Of a DNA stretch of 64,000 nt, positions 25,972-35,066 are shown piece after piece. The notes under the pieces were generated by a model. That model was given only the letters and a program-made list of their open reading frames with translations. It ran no database searches and was not told the DNA's origin. A program made the translations under genes and the position numbers. Source of the stretch: an uncultured Verrucomicrobiota bacterium. GTDB lineage: Bacteria > Verrucomicrobiota > Kiritimatiellia > CAIVKH01. Within the stretch, counting starts at the first letter, position 1. Every line of letters starts with the position of its first letter. The DNA is taken from assembly GCA_937872895.1 (NCBI GenBank), contig CALMUP010000008.1:351613-415612 (forward strand), read 5' to 3'.

Positions 25972-27918
25972 ATGAAAACCACATCGCTTTGGCACCCTCT
26001 TGAACTGACCCGGATCCGACCCGGCGGATGGATCCGGGAATTCCTGCAACGGCAACGCGACGGCTTGACCGGTCATCTGGAGGCGGCAGGTTATCCATTC
26101 AATACCGAGGGCTGGTGCCATGATCATCTGAAGCTGGGTGATCGCGGCGGTTCAGGATGGTGGCCCTACGAGCAGGTGGCCTACTGGGTCGATGGCATGA
26201 TTCGCTGCGGCATCCTGCTGGATGATGAATTCCTGAAGTCGAAGGCGCGCCGCCAGATCGATCATGTTCTGGCTCATCCCGACCGCGATGGCTACCTCGG
26301 GCCCGATGCGATGAAGTCCTTGCAGGGCGATTATGGTTCCGAACGGTGGCCCCATGCCGTCTTCTTCCGGGCCATCATGGCCGACTACGAGGATCGACCG
26401 CGCGCCTCGACATTGCGGGCTCTGACCCGTCACTATCTGTCCAATACCGCACCGCACAGCGCCAATCGGAACGTATGCAACCTTGAGGCCATGGCCTGGC
26501 TCCATGAGCGCACGGGTAATACCCGGATACGCGATCTGGCCGAGACCTGGTTCCAGGAATTCCAGCAGCGGGAGCACAAGGATGGTGCAACCATGGCCAA
26601 CATGCGGAAAGCACACCGGATCGGTGATCACGGGCCCCGCCACATGGAACTGTTCAAGATGGGCGCGATCCTGCACCGTATTACCGGCAAGCGTTCCTAC
26701 CTGGAGGCCTCGATCAAGGGCTACCGCAAGTTGAAACGCGACCATGTACTGATCGATGGCGTACCGAGTTCGACGGAGCATCTCCGGGGCGTCTATAGCA
26801 ACGCCGGCCATGAAACCTGTGTCATCTCGGACTACCTGTGGAGCCTGGGCCATCTCCTGGCCAGCACGGGCGATGCCGCCATCGCCGACGACATGGAGCG
26901 TATCTGCTTCAATGCGTTACCTGGTGCGGTGCTGCCCGATTTCACCGCATTGCAGTATTTCTCCGGTCCGAACCAGGTAATCGCCGGTCCGCAAACCAAC
27001 CACCACCCGCACGGCATCGGCTGTGCCCACATCAGTTACCGGCCCAACCCCGCCACCGAGTGCTGTCCCGGCAATGTTCACCGGGCCATGCCGGCCTACG
27101 CGGGAAGGATGTGGATGGAGGATGGACAAGGAGGGCTGGTCGCCGCGTTATACGGTGAATCCACCTGCGTGATCGGGAAGGGGAGGGAGACACTGACCGT
27201 GCAGCAAACGACGTCGTATCCGTTCGACGACCGCATCGTCTTCCACTTCACGGCACGGAAACCCAGGCTTCTTTCGTTTACATTCCGCATTCCCGGCTGG
27301 TGCCGCCGCGCCACCATCACCTTGAACGGGAAACCGGTGCGCCGCACCCTTCGCGCCGGCCGTTTCGTCACCCTACGGCGCGAATACCGGGATGGCGATC
27401 GCATCGAACTCCACGTGCCGATGACGTTGCGCATGGAAAAAGGGCCGGAACACAGTGTGGGGTTTTCACTGGGACCCCTGGTGATGGCATTGCCGATTGA
27501 GGAAAAGCGGACGATCGTGCCTGACACGCGATCGACCAGGCAATTTCCCGCCTGGACCATCGAACCGGTCTCACCATGGAATTACGGTGTACGGAAGTCC
27601 GCCGTCAGATCATCGCGGATTGAGCGCACACAGGGATTCTCGTACCCTTTTGATCCCGAGGGCTCACCGGTTCGCATGGATCTGGAGGCCACCCGGATCC
27701 CGGGATGGCGTTTGATACGGAAGAAGAAACTGGTTCTGCGCCATGGCGACAAGGTACGAATCCACGAGGGAAACATCGTCTTCATGCCACCCATGCCCGA
27801 GGGCACCACCCGGTCCAAGGCCAGCCAGCGCCGTGGAGAAACCGTCACGCTGGCTCCCTATGGCGCAACACGGTTGCGCATCACGTGGTTTCCCTTGCTT
27901 ACTTCGCCCGCACGATGA
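25972..27918 (+). CDS. GH127 (DUF1680) beta-L-arabinofuranosidase-family glycosidase
   Basis: Glycoside hydrolase of 648 residues. The (alpha/alpha) barrel shows GH127 landmarks: 'GNARHETC'-like 'NAGHETCVISDYLWSLGHLL' and the double-cysteine zinc site 'RPNPATECCPGNVHRAMPAY'. In characterised GH127 enzymes a Glu and three Cys bind Zn and one Cys is the nucleophile; all have counterparts here. The C-terminal beta domains include 'RIPGWCRRATITLNGKPV'. No signal peptide is evident, so it is probably cytosolic, acting on imported oligosaccharides. It is divergent from the amylase, sharing a 159-base intergenic region. Exact linkage specificity cannot be read from sequence. Confidence 0.9.
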   Translation: MKTTSLWHPLELTRIRPGGWIREFLQRQRDGLTGHLEAAGYPFNTEGWCHDHLKLGDRGGSGWWPYEQVAYWVDGMIRCGILLDDEFLKSKARRQIDHVLAHPDRDGYLGPDAMKSLQGDYGSERWPHAVFFRAIMADYEDRPRASTLRALTRHYLSNTAPHSANRNVCNLEAMAWLHERTGNTRIRDLAETWFQEFQQREHKDGATMANMRKAHRIGDHGPRHMELFKMGAILHRITGKRSYLEASIKGYRKLKRDHVLIDGVPSSTEHLRGVYSNAGHETCVISDYLWSLGHLLASTGDAAIADDMERICFNALPGAVLPDFTALQYFSGPNQVIAGPQTNHHPHGIGCAHISYRPNPATECCPGNVHRAMPAYAGRMWMEDGQGGLVAALYGESTCVIGKGRETLTVQQTTSYPFDDRIVFHFTARKPRLLSFTFRIPGWCRRATITLNGKPVRRTLRAGRFVTLRREYRDGDRIELHVPMTLRMEKGPEHSVGFSLGPLVMALPIEEKRTIVPDTRSTRQFPAWTIEPVSPWNYGVRKSAVRSSRIERTQGFSYPFDPEGSPVRMDLEATRIPGWRLIRKKKLVLRHGDKVRIHEGNIVFMPPMPEGTTRSKASQRRGETVTLAPYGATRLRITWFPLLTSPAR

Positions 27919-27919
27919 T

Positions 27920-28687
27920 TCATCCGCGAGGGGTGGGGCCGGTACGTGGCGACCGGACGAGGATATAGATATCCAACTCGTTCGGCTTGTCGTCCTCGAA
28001 CCCCGCGGAGATGCGCAATTCCTCATCGATGTAGAGGTTCCACAATTTGCCCGTGATGCCGATCGGGCCGGGTACCCGCTGTACGCCAAGCAATCGCAGG
28101 TTCGCCGCACGGGCCTGCCGACGAAGGTCGATGCCATCCGGCAACGGACCGAACTTGATCCCGTTGTACACGAACTCCAGGTTCACCACATTCAGGAAGG
28201 GCTGCCCGATGTTGCCGGGACCCGCCGGGTTCGCGATCGTGTAGGCTCCCTTGAGGTAGGTGCGGAAGACGAAGGGGATCCTGCCGACGAACAACCGGCT
28301 TTCCGAGATGTTGAAATAGTAGCCATCCTCAACCACCTGGTAAACCTTGTCACGGTTCAGGCGGAGCTGGAAACCACCGAAGGAACCGTTGGAAAACTCA
28401 TCGATCGTCGGGTCATCGTACCACAGGCTTTTCCATGGCTGCTGGGTCAGGGCGATTTCGTTGGCAGGGCGGTTCTGGATGAACCATGCTTCCAGTAGGT
28501 CGAGCAGGGGATCCAACTGGGCGCGCACCGCCGGGATGTTATCGATGCGCAGGGTATTCTCCTTCGCGATGTCGATCACCTGTTGACGGACGGCCACCAG
28601 GTTGGTAGGCAGATTGACCGGCGGTGCCGACCAGGCGAGCGTGATTCCGAAACTAAAAAACACCAGCAGACCAGCGCGAATTGTCAT
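27920..28687 (-). CDS. Exported PAP/fibrillin-like protein
   Basis: Protein of 255 residues with a signal peptide ('MTIRAGLLVFFSFGITLAWSA'). 'WKSLWYDDPTIDEF', 'QLRLNRDKVYQVVEDGYYFNISE', 'LNVVNLEFVYNGIKFGPLPDG' and the C-terminal 'GITGKLWNLYIDEELRISAGF' follow the order and spacing of the PAP/fibrillin (plastid-lipid-associated) domain, whose hallmark ending is '..YLDEDLRISRG..'. Such proteins are lipocalin-like and associate with lipids or quinones in plastids and cyanobacteria. GGAGG is 7 bases before ATG 28687; the longer in-frame start at 28729 is not needed. It is convergent with the GH127 gene (1-base gap). Family call is from memory of the pattern. Confidence 0.68.
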   Translation of the reverse strand: MTIRAGLLVFFSFGITLAWSAPPVNLPTNLVAVRQQVIDIAKENTLRIDNIPAVRAQLDPLLDLLEAWFIQNRPANEIALTQQPWKSLWYDDPTIDEFSNGSFGGFQLRLNRDKVYQVVEDGYYFNISESRLFVGRIPFVFRTYLKGAYTIANPAGPGNIGQPFLNVVNLEFVYNGIKFGPLPDGIDLRRQARAANLRLLGVQRVPGPIGITGKLWNLYIDEELRISAGFEDDKPNELDIYILVRSPRTGPTPRG

Positions 28688-28840
28688 GACCTTGCCTCCA
28701 GATGCCTCACTGTACCCCTTCTTCATCAAAAAGATAGGTGGCTACTCAAAAAGGCTCGGGCGTGGATGGGATTGACGAATCACACGGGGGCCGTTTGTCC
28801 GACGCAATACGGACGTATTACCACCGGGATATATTTCTGG

Positions 28841-28868
28841 TTGATTTTTTAAAACGGAAACCTATTAT
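28841..28868 (+). promoter_or_regulatory. Promoter of the tRNA-Arg/tRNA-Ala operon
   Basis: TTGATT at 28841-28846, 16-base spacer, TATTAT at 28863-28868. Transcription would begin near 28875, 7 bases before the tRNA-Arg 5' end. Confidence 0.72.
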
Positions 28869-28881
28869 TCCGTCCTCTTAC

Positions 28882-28958
28882 GTACCCGTAGCTCAATTGG
28901 ATAGAGCATCTGACTACGGATCAGAAGGTTGCAGGTTCAACTCCTGCCGGGTACGCCA
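28882..28958 (+). tRNA. tRNA-Arg (anticodon ACG)
   Basis: Acceptor GTACCCG/CGGGTAC, D-stem GCTC/GAGC, anticodon stem TCTGA/TCAGA with loop CTACGGA (anticodon ACG, whose A34 is normally edited to inosine), T-arm GCAGG/CCTGC with TTCAACT loop, encoded CCA. First gene of a two-tRNA transcript. Confidence 0.97.
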
Positions 28959-29029
28959 CTTCGGTGGCACGTTGACAGACCGCATGGCCTTGGCTATACG
29001 GAAGATGCGCGTAAGGAAACTTTCCAGAT

Positions 29030-29105
29030 GGGGAGTTAGCTCAGTTGGGAGAGCGCCTGAATGGCATTCAGGAGGTCGAGGGTTCAACTCCCTTACTCTC
29101 CACCA
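29030..29105 (+). tRNA. tRNA-Ala (anticodon GGC)
   Basis: Acceptor GGGGAGT/ACTCTCC (one G-U pair), D-stem GCTC/GAGC, anticodon stem CCTGA/TCAGG with loop ATGGCAT (anticodon GGC), T-arm GAGGG/CCCTT with one G-U pair and TTCAACT loop, encoded CCA. It lies 71 bases after tRNA-Arg and 5 bases before the terminator. Confidence 0.97.
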
Positions 29106-29110
29106 TCTTG

Positions 29111-29137
29111 GCCCGGACTTCGGTCCGGGCTTTTTTT
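29111..29137 (+). terminator. Rho-independent terminator of the tRNA operon
   Basis: A perfect 8-bp stem GCCCGGAC/GTCCGGGC closed by a TTCG tetraloop is followed by seven T residues (29131-29137). It ends transcription before uvrB. Confidence 0.96.
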
Positions 29138-29244
29138 ATGCTCGTTGTCCACCAAGTGAAATCTGCCTCAACCGGTCATGCCTCGCTGTTTTTGCCGATT
29201 TCTCCCGATAGGCTGGACGGGCGAATCTATGGTAGGATGGGGAC

Positions 29245-31311
29245 ATGACCATGGAGGCGACATACCGGGTGGTGGCGGGTTACGAGCCAATGGGCGATCA
29301 ACCGGCGGCGATCGCGGCCCTGGACCGCGGTTTCAGCGAGGGCCACCGTTTCCAGACGCTGGAAGGGGTAACCGGGTCGGGAAAAACCTTCACCATGGCC
29401 CATGTAATTGCCCGTTGCGGGCGTCCGACCCTGGTCATTTCCCACAACAAGACCCTGGCCGCGCAATTGTATGCCGAGTTCAAGAGTTTCTTTCCGGATC
29501 ATGCCGTCGAGTACTTCGTCAGTTATTTCGATTACTACCAACCCGAGGCGTACATCCCGCAGACCGACACCTTTATCGAAAAGGATTCGGCCATCAACGA
29601 GGAGATCGAGCGGTTGCGGTTGTCCGCCACCAACTCGCTGATGAACCGTCGTGACGTCATCATTGTCGCTTCGGTCTCCTGTATCTACGGTCTCGGATCG
29701 CCCGAGGATTACCGGGGCATGATGGTGGAGCTGGCGCGGGGCGACGAACTGGAGCGGGAAGCCTTCCTGCACCGGCTGGTCGACATCCAGTACAACCGGA
29801 ACGACATCGAGAACAGTCCCGGCACCTTCCGGGTCCGCGGCGACGTGGTGGATGTATTCCCGTCGTATGCCACCAAAGGGGTGCGCATCGAGTTCTTCGG
29901 CGACACGATTGAGCGGATCCAGCGCATTGATCAACTGACCGGTCATGCCGAGGCGGAACTAGATCGGGTGGTGGTATCGCCTGCGAAACATTTCGTTACC
30001 CCGGCCTACAAGATGGAGGCGGCGATCGGAGCGATCAAGGCGGAGCTTGAGGAACGCGTCGCCTGGTTCGAACGCAACCAGAAACTGCTCGAGGCCCAGC
30101 GCATCCGCATGCGTACGATGTACGACATCGATATGATGCGCGAACTCGGCTACTGCTCCGGCATCGAGAATTATTCTCGACACCTGACCGGGCGTGAAGC
30201 CGGGGCCCGTCCATTTACCATGCTGGACTACTTTGGTGGTGAATTCCTGACCATCATCGACGAGTCGCATGTGACGCTTCCGCAGATCCGCGGCATGTAT
30301 AACGGAGACCAGGCACGCAAGCGGGTGCTGGTCGAGCACGGCTTCCGCCTGCCCAGTGCACTCGACAACCGGCCCTTGAATTTTGATGAATTCCTGGCGG
30401 TGACCGGGCCGATGTTGTTCGTCTCGGCTACTCCCGCCCCGTACGAGCGCGATTTGTCCGCGCAGGTCGTTCGGCAGGTGATCCGTCCGACCGGCATTGT
30501 GGATCCACCGATTGAAATCAGGCCACTGAAGGGCCAGATCGACGACGTGATCGAGGAGATCCGCCTGCGTGCCGAGCGGGGAGAGCGCACCCTGGTCACA
30601 ACCCTGACCAAGAAGACCGCCGAGGATCTGACCGACTACCTGATGTCATTCAACATGCGTGTGCGTTACCTGCATTCGGACATTGATGCGATTGAACGCG
30701 TGGAGATCCTGCGCAGCCTGCGAAAGAACGAGTTCGACTGCCTGGTGGGAATCAACCTGCTCCGCGAAGGGCTCGATCTTCCGGAGGTGTCACTGGTGGC
30801 CATCCTGGACGCCGACAAGGAGGGGTTCCTGCGATCGGAAACGTCGCTGATCCAGACGGCAGGCCGGGCGGCACGCCACGTTGATGGCCGGGTGATCATG
30901 TATGCCGACCAGGTGACGGATTCCATGCGCCGCACCCTCGAGGTGACCGAACAGCGGCGCACGGTGCAACTGGACTACAACCGCGAGCACGGCATCACCC
31001 CGCGCCAGATCATCAAGAGCCTTCAAGATAGCCTGGCCACGGTAAAGCAGGCCGTGGAGATCGAGGAAACCGTGGTGCGCGAATCGGTCGGACGGTACGA
31101 CGTTCACGAAGTGGTTCAGGAGATCGAGCGCGAGATGCTGGCCGCAGCCGAATCGCTCGAATTTGAACGGGCGGCCTTGTTGCGCGATCAGCTCAAGGAA
31201 TTACGGTCCGCTCATGGCATCAGCGGGACAGGCCCCGCCTCGGCGCTGGCGGAAAAACCTGCGGTTCGCTATAAACGGAGTCCTCGGAAGAAGAATATGC
31301 GCAAACCATGA
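29245..31311 (+). CDS. uvrB: UvrABC system protein B
   Basis: Damage-verification helicase of nucleotide excision repair, 688 residues, normal length. Walker A '[13 protein letters not shown]' near residue 40; the beta-hairpin that clamps DNA in '[36 protein letters not shown]'; helicase motif II '[18 protein letters not shown]'; motifs V-VI '[44 protein letters not shown]'. The C-terminal UVR domain is '[28 protein letters not shown]', which contacts UvrC. ATG 29245 is taken; ATG 29251 (MEATYR) is also possible. The stop overlaps coaX (ATGA). Confidence 0.98.
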   Translation: MTMEATYRVVAGYEPMGDQPAAIAALDRGFSEGHRFQTLEGVTGSGKTFTMAHVIARCGRPTLVISHNKTLAAQLYAEFKSFFPDHAVEYFVSYFDYYQPEAYIPQTDTFIEKDSAINEEIERLRLSATNSLMNRRDVIIVASVSCIYGLGSPEDYRGMMVELARGDELEREAFLHRLVDIQYNRNDIENSPGTFRVRGDVVDVFPSYATKGVRIEFFGDTIERIQRIDQLTGHAEAELDRVVVSPAKHFVTPAYKMEAAIGAIKAELEERVAWFERNQKLLEAQRIRMRTMYDIDMMRELGYCSGIENYSRHLTGREAGARPFTMLDYFGGEFLTIIDESHVTLPQIRGMYNGDQARKRVLVEHGFRLPSALDNRPLNFDEFLAVTGPMLFVSATPAPYERDLSAQVVRQVIRPTGIVDPPIEIRPLKGQIDDVIEEIRLRAERGERTLVTTLTKKTAEDLTDYLMSFNMRVRYLHSDIDAIERVEILRSLRKNEFDCLVGINLLREGLDLPEVSLVAILDADKEGFLRSETSLIQTAGRAARHVDGRVIMYADQVTDSMRRTLEVTEQRRTVQLDYNREHGITPRQIIKSLQDSLATVKQAVEIEETVVRESVGRYDVHEVVQEIEREMLAAAESLEFERAALLRDQLKELRSAHGISGTGPASALAEKPAVRYKRSPRKKNMRKP

Positions 31312-32072
31312 GCCGGAAACCCCTCATCCTCGTCGCAGACATCGGCAATACGAGCACGTCGATTGCCCTTTACCAAGGCAGCCGCCTCACGCGGGTTCGA
31401 CGCATCGAGAAAGTGGACCAGAACTCTGATTCGGTCAGCAAGGTCGTTGAATCGGTCATGGCCGGGCGTCGATTGAACGGCGTAGCCATTGCCTCGGTGG
31501 TTCCACACCTAACCCCGTTATGGGAGGCGATCGTGCGGCGGGTCACCGGTCATGAGGTGCTGTGGATTGGCCATCAGCTCAACCTGGGCATTCCCCTGAC
31601 GTATCCGAAGCCGGAGACCATCGGTGCGGATCGCCTGGCCAATGCTGCGGCCGGTGTAGTGAAATACGGTGCACCGCTGATCGTTGCCGATTTCGGAACG
31701 GCGGTCACCTTTGACCTGGTTTCCCGGCGGGACGGTTACATGGGCGGAATTATCGCACCTGGTCTGCCGTTGATGTTCGACTACCTGGCCGAGCGAACCG
31801 CACAGCTTCCCCACATCACCTGGTCTGCAGTGCGCAGCCGGGTGGGGCGCAGCACGACGGAGGCGATGCAACTCGGTGCGCAATGGGGATACCGTGGCAT
31901 GGTACGGGAGATCATCCGAGAGTTGAAGCGGAGCCCATCGCTTCGACAAGCCCGTGTCTGCGCAACGGGTGGCTATGCGGCCAGGGTCACGGCCGGCCTG
32001 GTGCCGCAACCAATCGTGGATCAAGGATTAACCCTGTTCGGGATAGGTCACATCTACGAGCTCAATTCCTGA
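31308..32072 (+). CDS. coaX: Type III pantothenate kinase
   Basis: First enzyme of CoA synthesis (pantothenate to 4'-phosphopantothenate), ASKHA fold, 254 residues. Motifs: '[15 protein letters not shown]' (phosphate 1), '[23 protein letters not shown]' (pantothenate pocket), '[32 protein letters not shown]' (phosphate 2) and '[10 protein letters not shown]' (adenosine). The type III enzyme requires a monovalent cation and is not feedback-inhibited by CoA. ATG 31308 overlaps the uvrB stop, so the two are coupled. Confidence 0.96.
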   Translation: MSRKPLILVADIGNTSTSIALYQGSRLTRVRRIEKVDQNSDSVSKVVESVMAGRRLNGVAIASVVPHLTPLWEAIVRRVTGHEVLWIGHQLNLGIPLTYPKPETIGADRLANAAAGVVKYGAPLIVADFGTAVTFDLVSRRDGYMGGIIAPGLPLMFDYLAERTAQLPHITWSAVRSRVGRSTTEAMQLGAQWGYRGMVREIIRELKRSPSLRQARVCATGGYAARVTAGLVPQPIVDQGLTLFGIGHIYELNS

Positions 32073-32131
32073 CGGCCCGGTCGCCACCTAACACACGACT
32101 TCACCCGCTTCGCGTTTTGTAACCCGGTTCT

Positions 32132-33160
32132 TCAGGATTTCCGGCGGAGCAGGTAGTGGCCGACGTACCACTCCTTGCCGTGATGGAAGCCGAAGAGTTC
32201 GGCGCAGGCCATGAAAAAGATGCGCCAGTACATCCACCAGGTTGTCCAGTCCTTGCCGTAGGTCTGCTTGAACAGCGGAACGAGGTCGTCGCGCTGGTGA
32301 TCCATCTTGACCAGCCACGCATTCAGCGTTTTCTCGTAATGCTGCCCGTTCACCGGCCAGTCCTGTTCAACCACGAGGTGTTTTTCGAAATGGCGGAAGA
32401 TGTCGAACGACGGCATCAGGCCGCCGGTGAAGAAGTAGCGGGCCATCCAGTCGTTATCGCCATCGGTTTCAAACGGGTAGGCAAGGAAGTCGTGGACGAA
32501 GATGTGGACGAACAGTTTGCCGTCGGGCTTGAGCCAGGAGGAGACCCGTTCGAGCAGCAGGTCGTAGTTGCGCATGTGCTCGAACATCTCCACCGAGACA
32601 ACCCGGTCGTAGGTGCCGGGTGCGGCGAAGTCGTTCATGTCGGCGGTGATGACGGTGAGGTTGGGCAGCCCGCACCGCTTGGCCTCGCCGTCGATGTACG
32701 CCTTCTGGGTGCGTGAGTTGGAGACGGCGGTGATGCGGCAACCGGGGAACCGCGCCGCGAGGTACAGGCTCAGCGAACCCCAGCCGCACCCGAGCTCGAG
32801 CACATCCATGCCGTTCTCGATGCCGGCCCGCACCGTGGTCAGGTCCAGCATGGCCAGTTCCGCGCTGTCGAGGTCGCGCACCTCGGGCGTCCACAGGCAC
32901 GAGCTGTACTTGAGCCGGTGGCCGAGCACCTTCCGGTAGAAGTCGGTTGGCACCTCGTAATGCTGTTCGTTCGCCTCGCGTGTGTGGAGGGCGAGCGGGG
33001 ATTTCTTCATCGCGGCGATGAAGGCGGCCTTGCGGCGGGCCGCCTCGTCGCGGTCGTTGGCGCCTTCCTGCGCGAGGCGTTTGCGCAGCAGCGAACGGAT
33101 ACCGGCGCGGATCAGGGAGTCGGGAATGATGCGATGGCGCAACAGGGATTCATACCACAT
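32132..33160 (-). CDS. CFA synthase-family SAM-dependent methyltransferase
   Basis: Methyltransferase of 342 residues of the cyclopropane-fatty-acid-synthase superfamily. 'ANEQHYEVPTDFYRKVLGHRLKYSSCLW' (62-90) is the lipid-enzyme N-terminal pattern; 'DVLELGCGWGSLSLYLAARFPGCRITAVSNSRTQKAYI' is the SAM site; 'VVSVEMFEHMRNYDLLLERV' follows. The sequence is shorter than E. coli Cfa and resembles the branch that includes coclaurine N-methyltransferase-like proteins. The DUF1295 gene ends 2 bases upstream; that pairing is recurrent in bacteria and is associated with fatty-acyl-chain modification. The exact product (cyclopropane, methyl-branched, furan lipid precursor) is not deducible. Confidence 0.87.
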   Translation of the reverse strand: MWYESLLRHRIIPDSLIRAGIRSLLRKRLAQEGANDRDEAARRKAAFIAAMKKSPLALHTREANEQHYEVPTDFYRKVLGHRLKYSSCLWTPEVRDLDSAELAMLDLTTVRAGIENGMDVLELGCGWGSLSLYLAARFPGCRITAVSNSRTQKAYIDGEAKRCGLPNLTVITADMNDFAAPGTYDRVVSVEMFEHMRNYDLLLERVSSWLKPDGKLFVHIFVHDFLAYPFETDGDNDWMARYFFTGGLMPSFDIFRHFEKHLVVEQDWPVNGQHYEKTLNAWLVKMDHQRDDLVPLFKQTYGKDWTTWWMYWRIFFMACAELFGFHHGKEWYVGHYLLRRKS

Positions 33161-33162
33161 GG

Positions 33163-33951
33163 TCAGGCTCTCCTTCGGGGCAGCGGGACAAACACACTGG
33201 TGGTCTGCTGGTAGCGTCGGTAGGCGTCACCCTTCGACTTCAGCGCCTGCTCCTCGGTGGCGGGAATGCCGGTCACCTTGAACAGGAAAAACAGCATGAG
33301 CACCGGGCAGAGCAGGGCCCAGGGACCGTTCGGGGCGCTCCACGCGAACAGGGCGTTGGCGACCCAGATCAGCCACTCGAAAAAGTAATTCGGATGCCGC
33401 GAATAACGCCACCAACCGGCTTCGCAGACGCGGCCCTTCGAGGCGGGATCACGCTTGAAGCGGGCGAGTTGCCGGTCGGCCGAGGCTTCGCCCAGCCAGG
33501 CGAACAGCCAGAGCAGGAAGGCGGCGGTTTCCAGCGGCAGGAGCGTGTTTGCGGTTTGCCCGAGCGATAGCAGGAACGGCAGGCTGAACAGCACGGCGGC
33601 GGCAGCCTGGAACTGGAAGAACAGGAACATCTTCGGTTGGACCCGGGCACCCCAGGCGCGGCGGAGTTCGGCGTAGCGGCCATCCTCCGGTTTGCCATGG
33701 GACCGTTTATGGATGTGCCAGACCAGGCGGCCACCCCACAGCACGGCCATGGCGAGAAGCAGGCCGAGGCGGAGCGGTGACGGATTGCCAAGCAGTGCGG
33801 CAGCACCGACGACGATCAGCGGGATCGTGCCCGACCATCCGATGTCCACGATGCCGGCATTGCCGGTCTTGCGTTGGACCAGCCAGAGCACCGTCATGAT
33901 GGAGAAGGCGAGGGCGAAGGCGGCAAGCAATTGGACGGCGAGGGGGGTCAT
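33163..33951 (-). CDS. DUF1295 membrane protein (steroid 5-alpha-reductase-like)
   Basis: Integral membrane protein of 262 residues with about six helices. 'VDIGWSGTIPLIVVG', 'DGRYAELRRAWG' and 'GWWRYSRHPNYFFEWLIWVANAL' are the DUF1295 signatures; the last resembles the NADPH-binding C-terminus of steroid 5-alpha reductases and isoprenylcysteine methyltransferases. It overlaps DUF2062 by ATGA and precedes the methyltransferase by 2 bases. A reductase acting on methylated or methylene fatty acyl chains made by its neighbour is a reasonable inference. Confidence 0.9.
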   Translation of the reverse strand: MTPLAVQLLAAFALAFSIMTVLWLVQRKTGNAGIVDIGWSGTIPLIVVGAAALLGNPSPLRLGLLLAMAVLWGGRLVWHIHKRSHGKPEDGRYAELRRAWGARVQPKMFLFFQFQAAAAVLFSLPFLLSLGQTANTLLPLETAAFLLWLFAWLGEASADRQLARFKRDPASKGRVCEAGWWRYSRHPNYFFEWLIWVANALFAWSAPNGPWALLCPVLMLFFLFKVTGIPATEEQALKSKGDAYRRYQQTTSVFVPLPRRRA

Positions 33952-34484
33952 GGACGGGGTACTCCGCGAGATGGGAGGGTGCGGGCGATACGGGTGAACA
34001 CCGGGGTCAAGACAAGGCGGAACAGGATGACTGCGGGCATCGCGAAGAGAGCCCAGGCGACTACGCCGCGCAGGGCCAAGCCGCCCAGGTTGCGCAGGCT
34101 GCCCCAGAAATCGGCTTCGAACAGCGCGGTGATTTCCGTGAGGGAAAGCGGGAAGGGGTCCAATCCAAAGAGCAGGTTGCCGAGGCGGAGGAACGGGATG
34201 ATTAGCAGGATCTGGAGCGGGTACACCAGCCAGTTCACCGCTTGCAGGGCGATGTGATTCAGGCGAAAGGCGACGCCGGCGATGCCGCAGAGCGTGGTGG
34301 TGGTGCCGAGGATCGGGAAGATGCCGAGCACGAAACCCCAGCCCACGCTGCGGGCGAGTTGAACGGGGGAGGCGCCTTGGGTGAGCTGGTTCAGCAGCGG
34401 TTGGATCAGGCGGCGACGAAGAAACGATCCCCGTTCAGGCGGGGATGCATCGAAGTGGGTCGTTTCCGAAACCGGTTGGTCCAT
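33948..34484 (-). CDS. DUF2062 membrane protein
   Basis: Membrane protein of 178 residues. 'GASPVQLARSVGWGFVLGIFPILGTTTTLCGIAGVAFRLNHIALQAVNWLVYPLQILLIIPFLRLG' is the DUF2062 core; this helical segment also occurs fused to glycosyltransferases and elsewhere alone. Three to four predicted helices. It starts 48 bases after the stop of the pseudopilin-like gene, so it may begin a new unit with DUF1295 and the methyltransferase. Function unknown. Confidence 0.87.
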   Translation of the reverse strand: MDQPVSETTHFDASPPERGSFLRRRLIQPLLNQLTQGASPVQLARSVGWGFVLGIFPILGTTTTLCGIAGVAFRLNHIALQAVNWLVYPLQILLIIPFLRLGNLLFGLDPFPLSLTEITALFEADFWGSLRNLGGLALRGVVAWALFAMPAVILFRLVLTPVFTRIARTLPSRGVPRP

Positions 34485-34532
34485 TCCTCAATCTACCACA
34501 CCGCGGGATCGGTGCCAATGGCGCGGACGGGT

Positions 34533-35066
34533 TCAGGGCGTAATCGGACCGGTGGCGGGGGGCGGTCGTGACGGTGAGGCCACGATATCGTCGTCGGTAT
34601 AAAAAATCCGGTCGGGTCCGGCCGATCGCACGTCGAGGTGTTGGGCGGCCACGTGGTGGAAGAAGTAGGGGGTGTCCCACGGATCGAGTAATTCGCCGCG
34701 CGCGTTCAGGCGTGGATGATCGGGCGGGATCAGCGGGGGGCGGTTGCCGGAACGCGCGGTCAACTGGCGCATCAGGCCGGCATTGTCCTCGGCGACGGGA
34801 AAACGTCCGGTGACGCGCCGCCAGGCATCCAGCAAGACGAGAACCTGCTGCGGTTCGGCGTGCGGGTCGCGACCGGGCGTGGGTCCGAGATCGGCGGTCA
34901 TGGGATGAACCGAAGGGACGGAGGGGGATGGTGTGGCGGGAGATGGTCCGGGCCCGGGTGTGGATGGCATGGCGGGCGATGGTGGAGGTGCGGTCACGGG
35001 ACGCACCTGCGACCACAGCAACAGGCCGATCACCGCGACGATGGACAACGCGAGCAGGCGTTTCAT
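34533..35066 (-). CDS. Membrane-anchored protein with pseudopilin (GspG)-like C-terminus
   Basis: Protein of 177 residues, not a standard family member. An N-terminal signal-anchor ('MKRLLALSIVAVIGLLLWSQV') is followed by a ~35-residue Pro/Ser-rich linker. The C-terminal part, 'NARGELLDPWDTPYFFHHVAAQHLDVRSAGPDRIFYTDDDIVAS', matches the end of type II major pseudopilins (D-P-W-x-x-P-Y ... S-x-G-x-D ... T-D-D-D-I), including the Asp cluster that binds calcium in GspG. It lacks the prepilin cleavage site and Glu5. Its start overlaps the DUF1501 stop (ATGA). Role unknown; possibly binding to the T2SS or calcium sensing. Confidence 0.75.
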   Translation of the reverse strand: MKRLLALSIVAVIGLLLWSQVRPVTAPPPSPAMPSTPGPGPSPATPSPSVPSVHPMTADLGPTPGRDPHAEPQQVLVLLDAWRRVTGRFPVAEDNAGLMRQLTARSGNRPPLIPPDHPRLNARGELLDPWDTPYFFHHVAAQHLDVRSAGPDRIFYTDDDIVASPSRPPPATGPITP

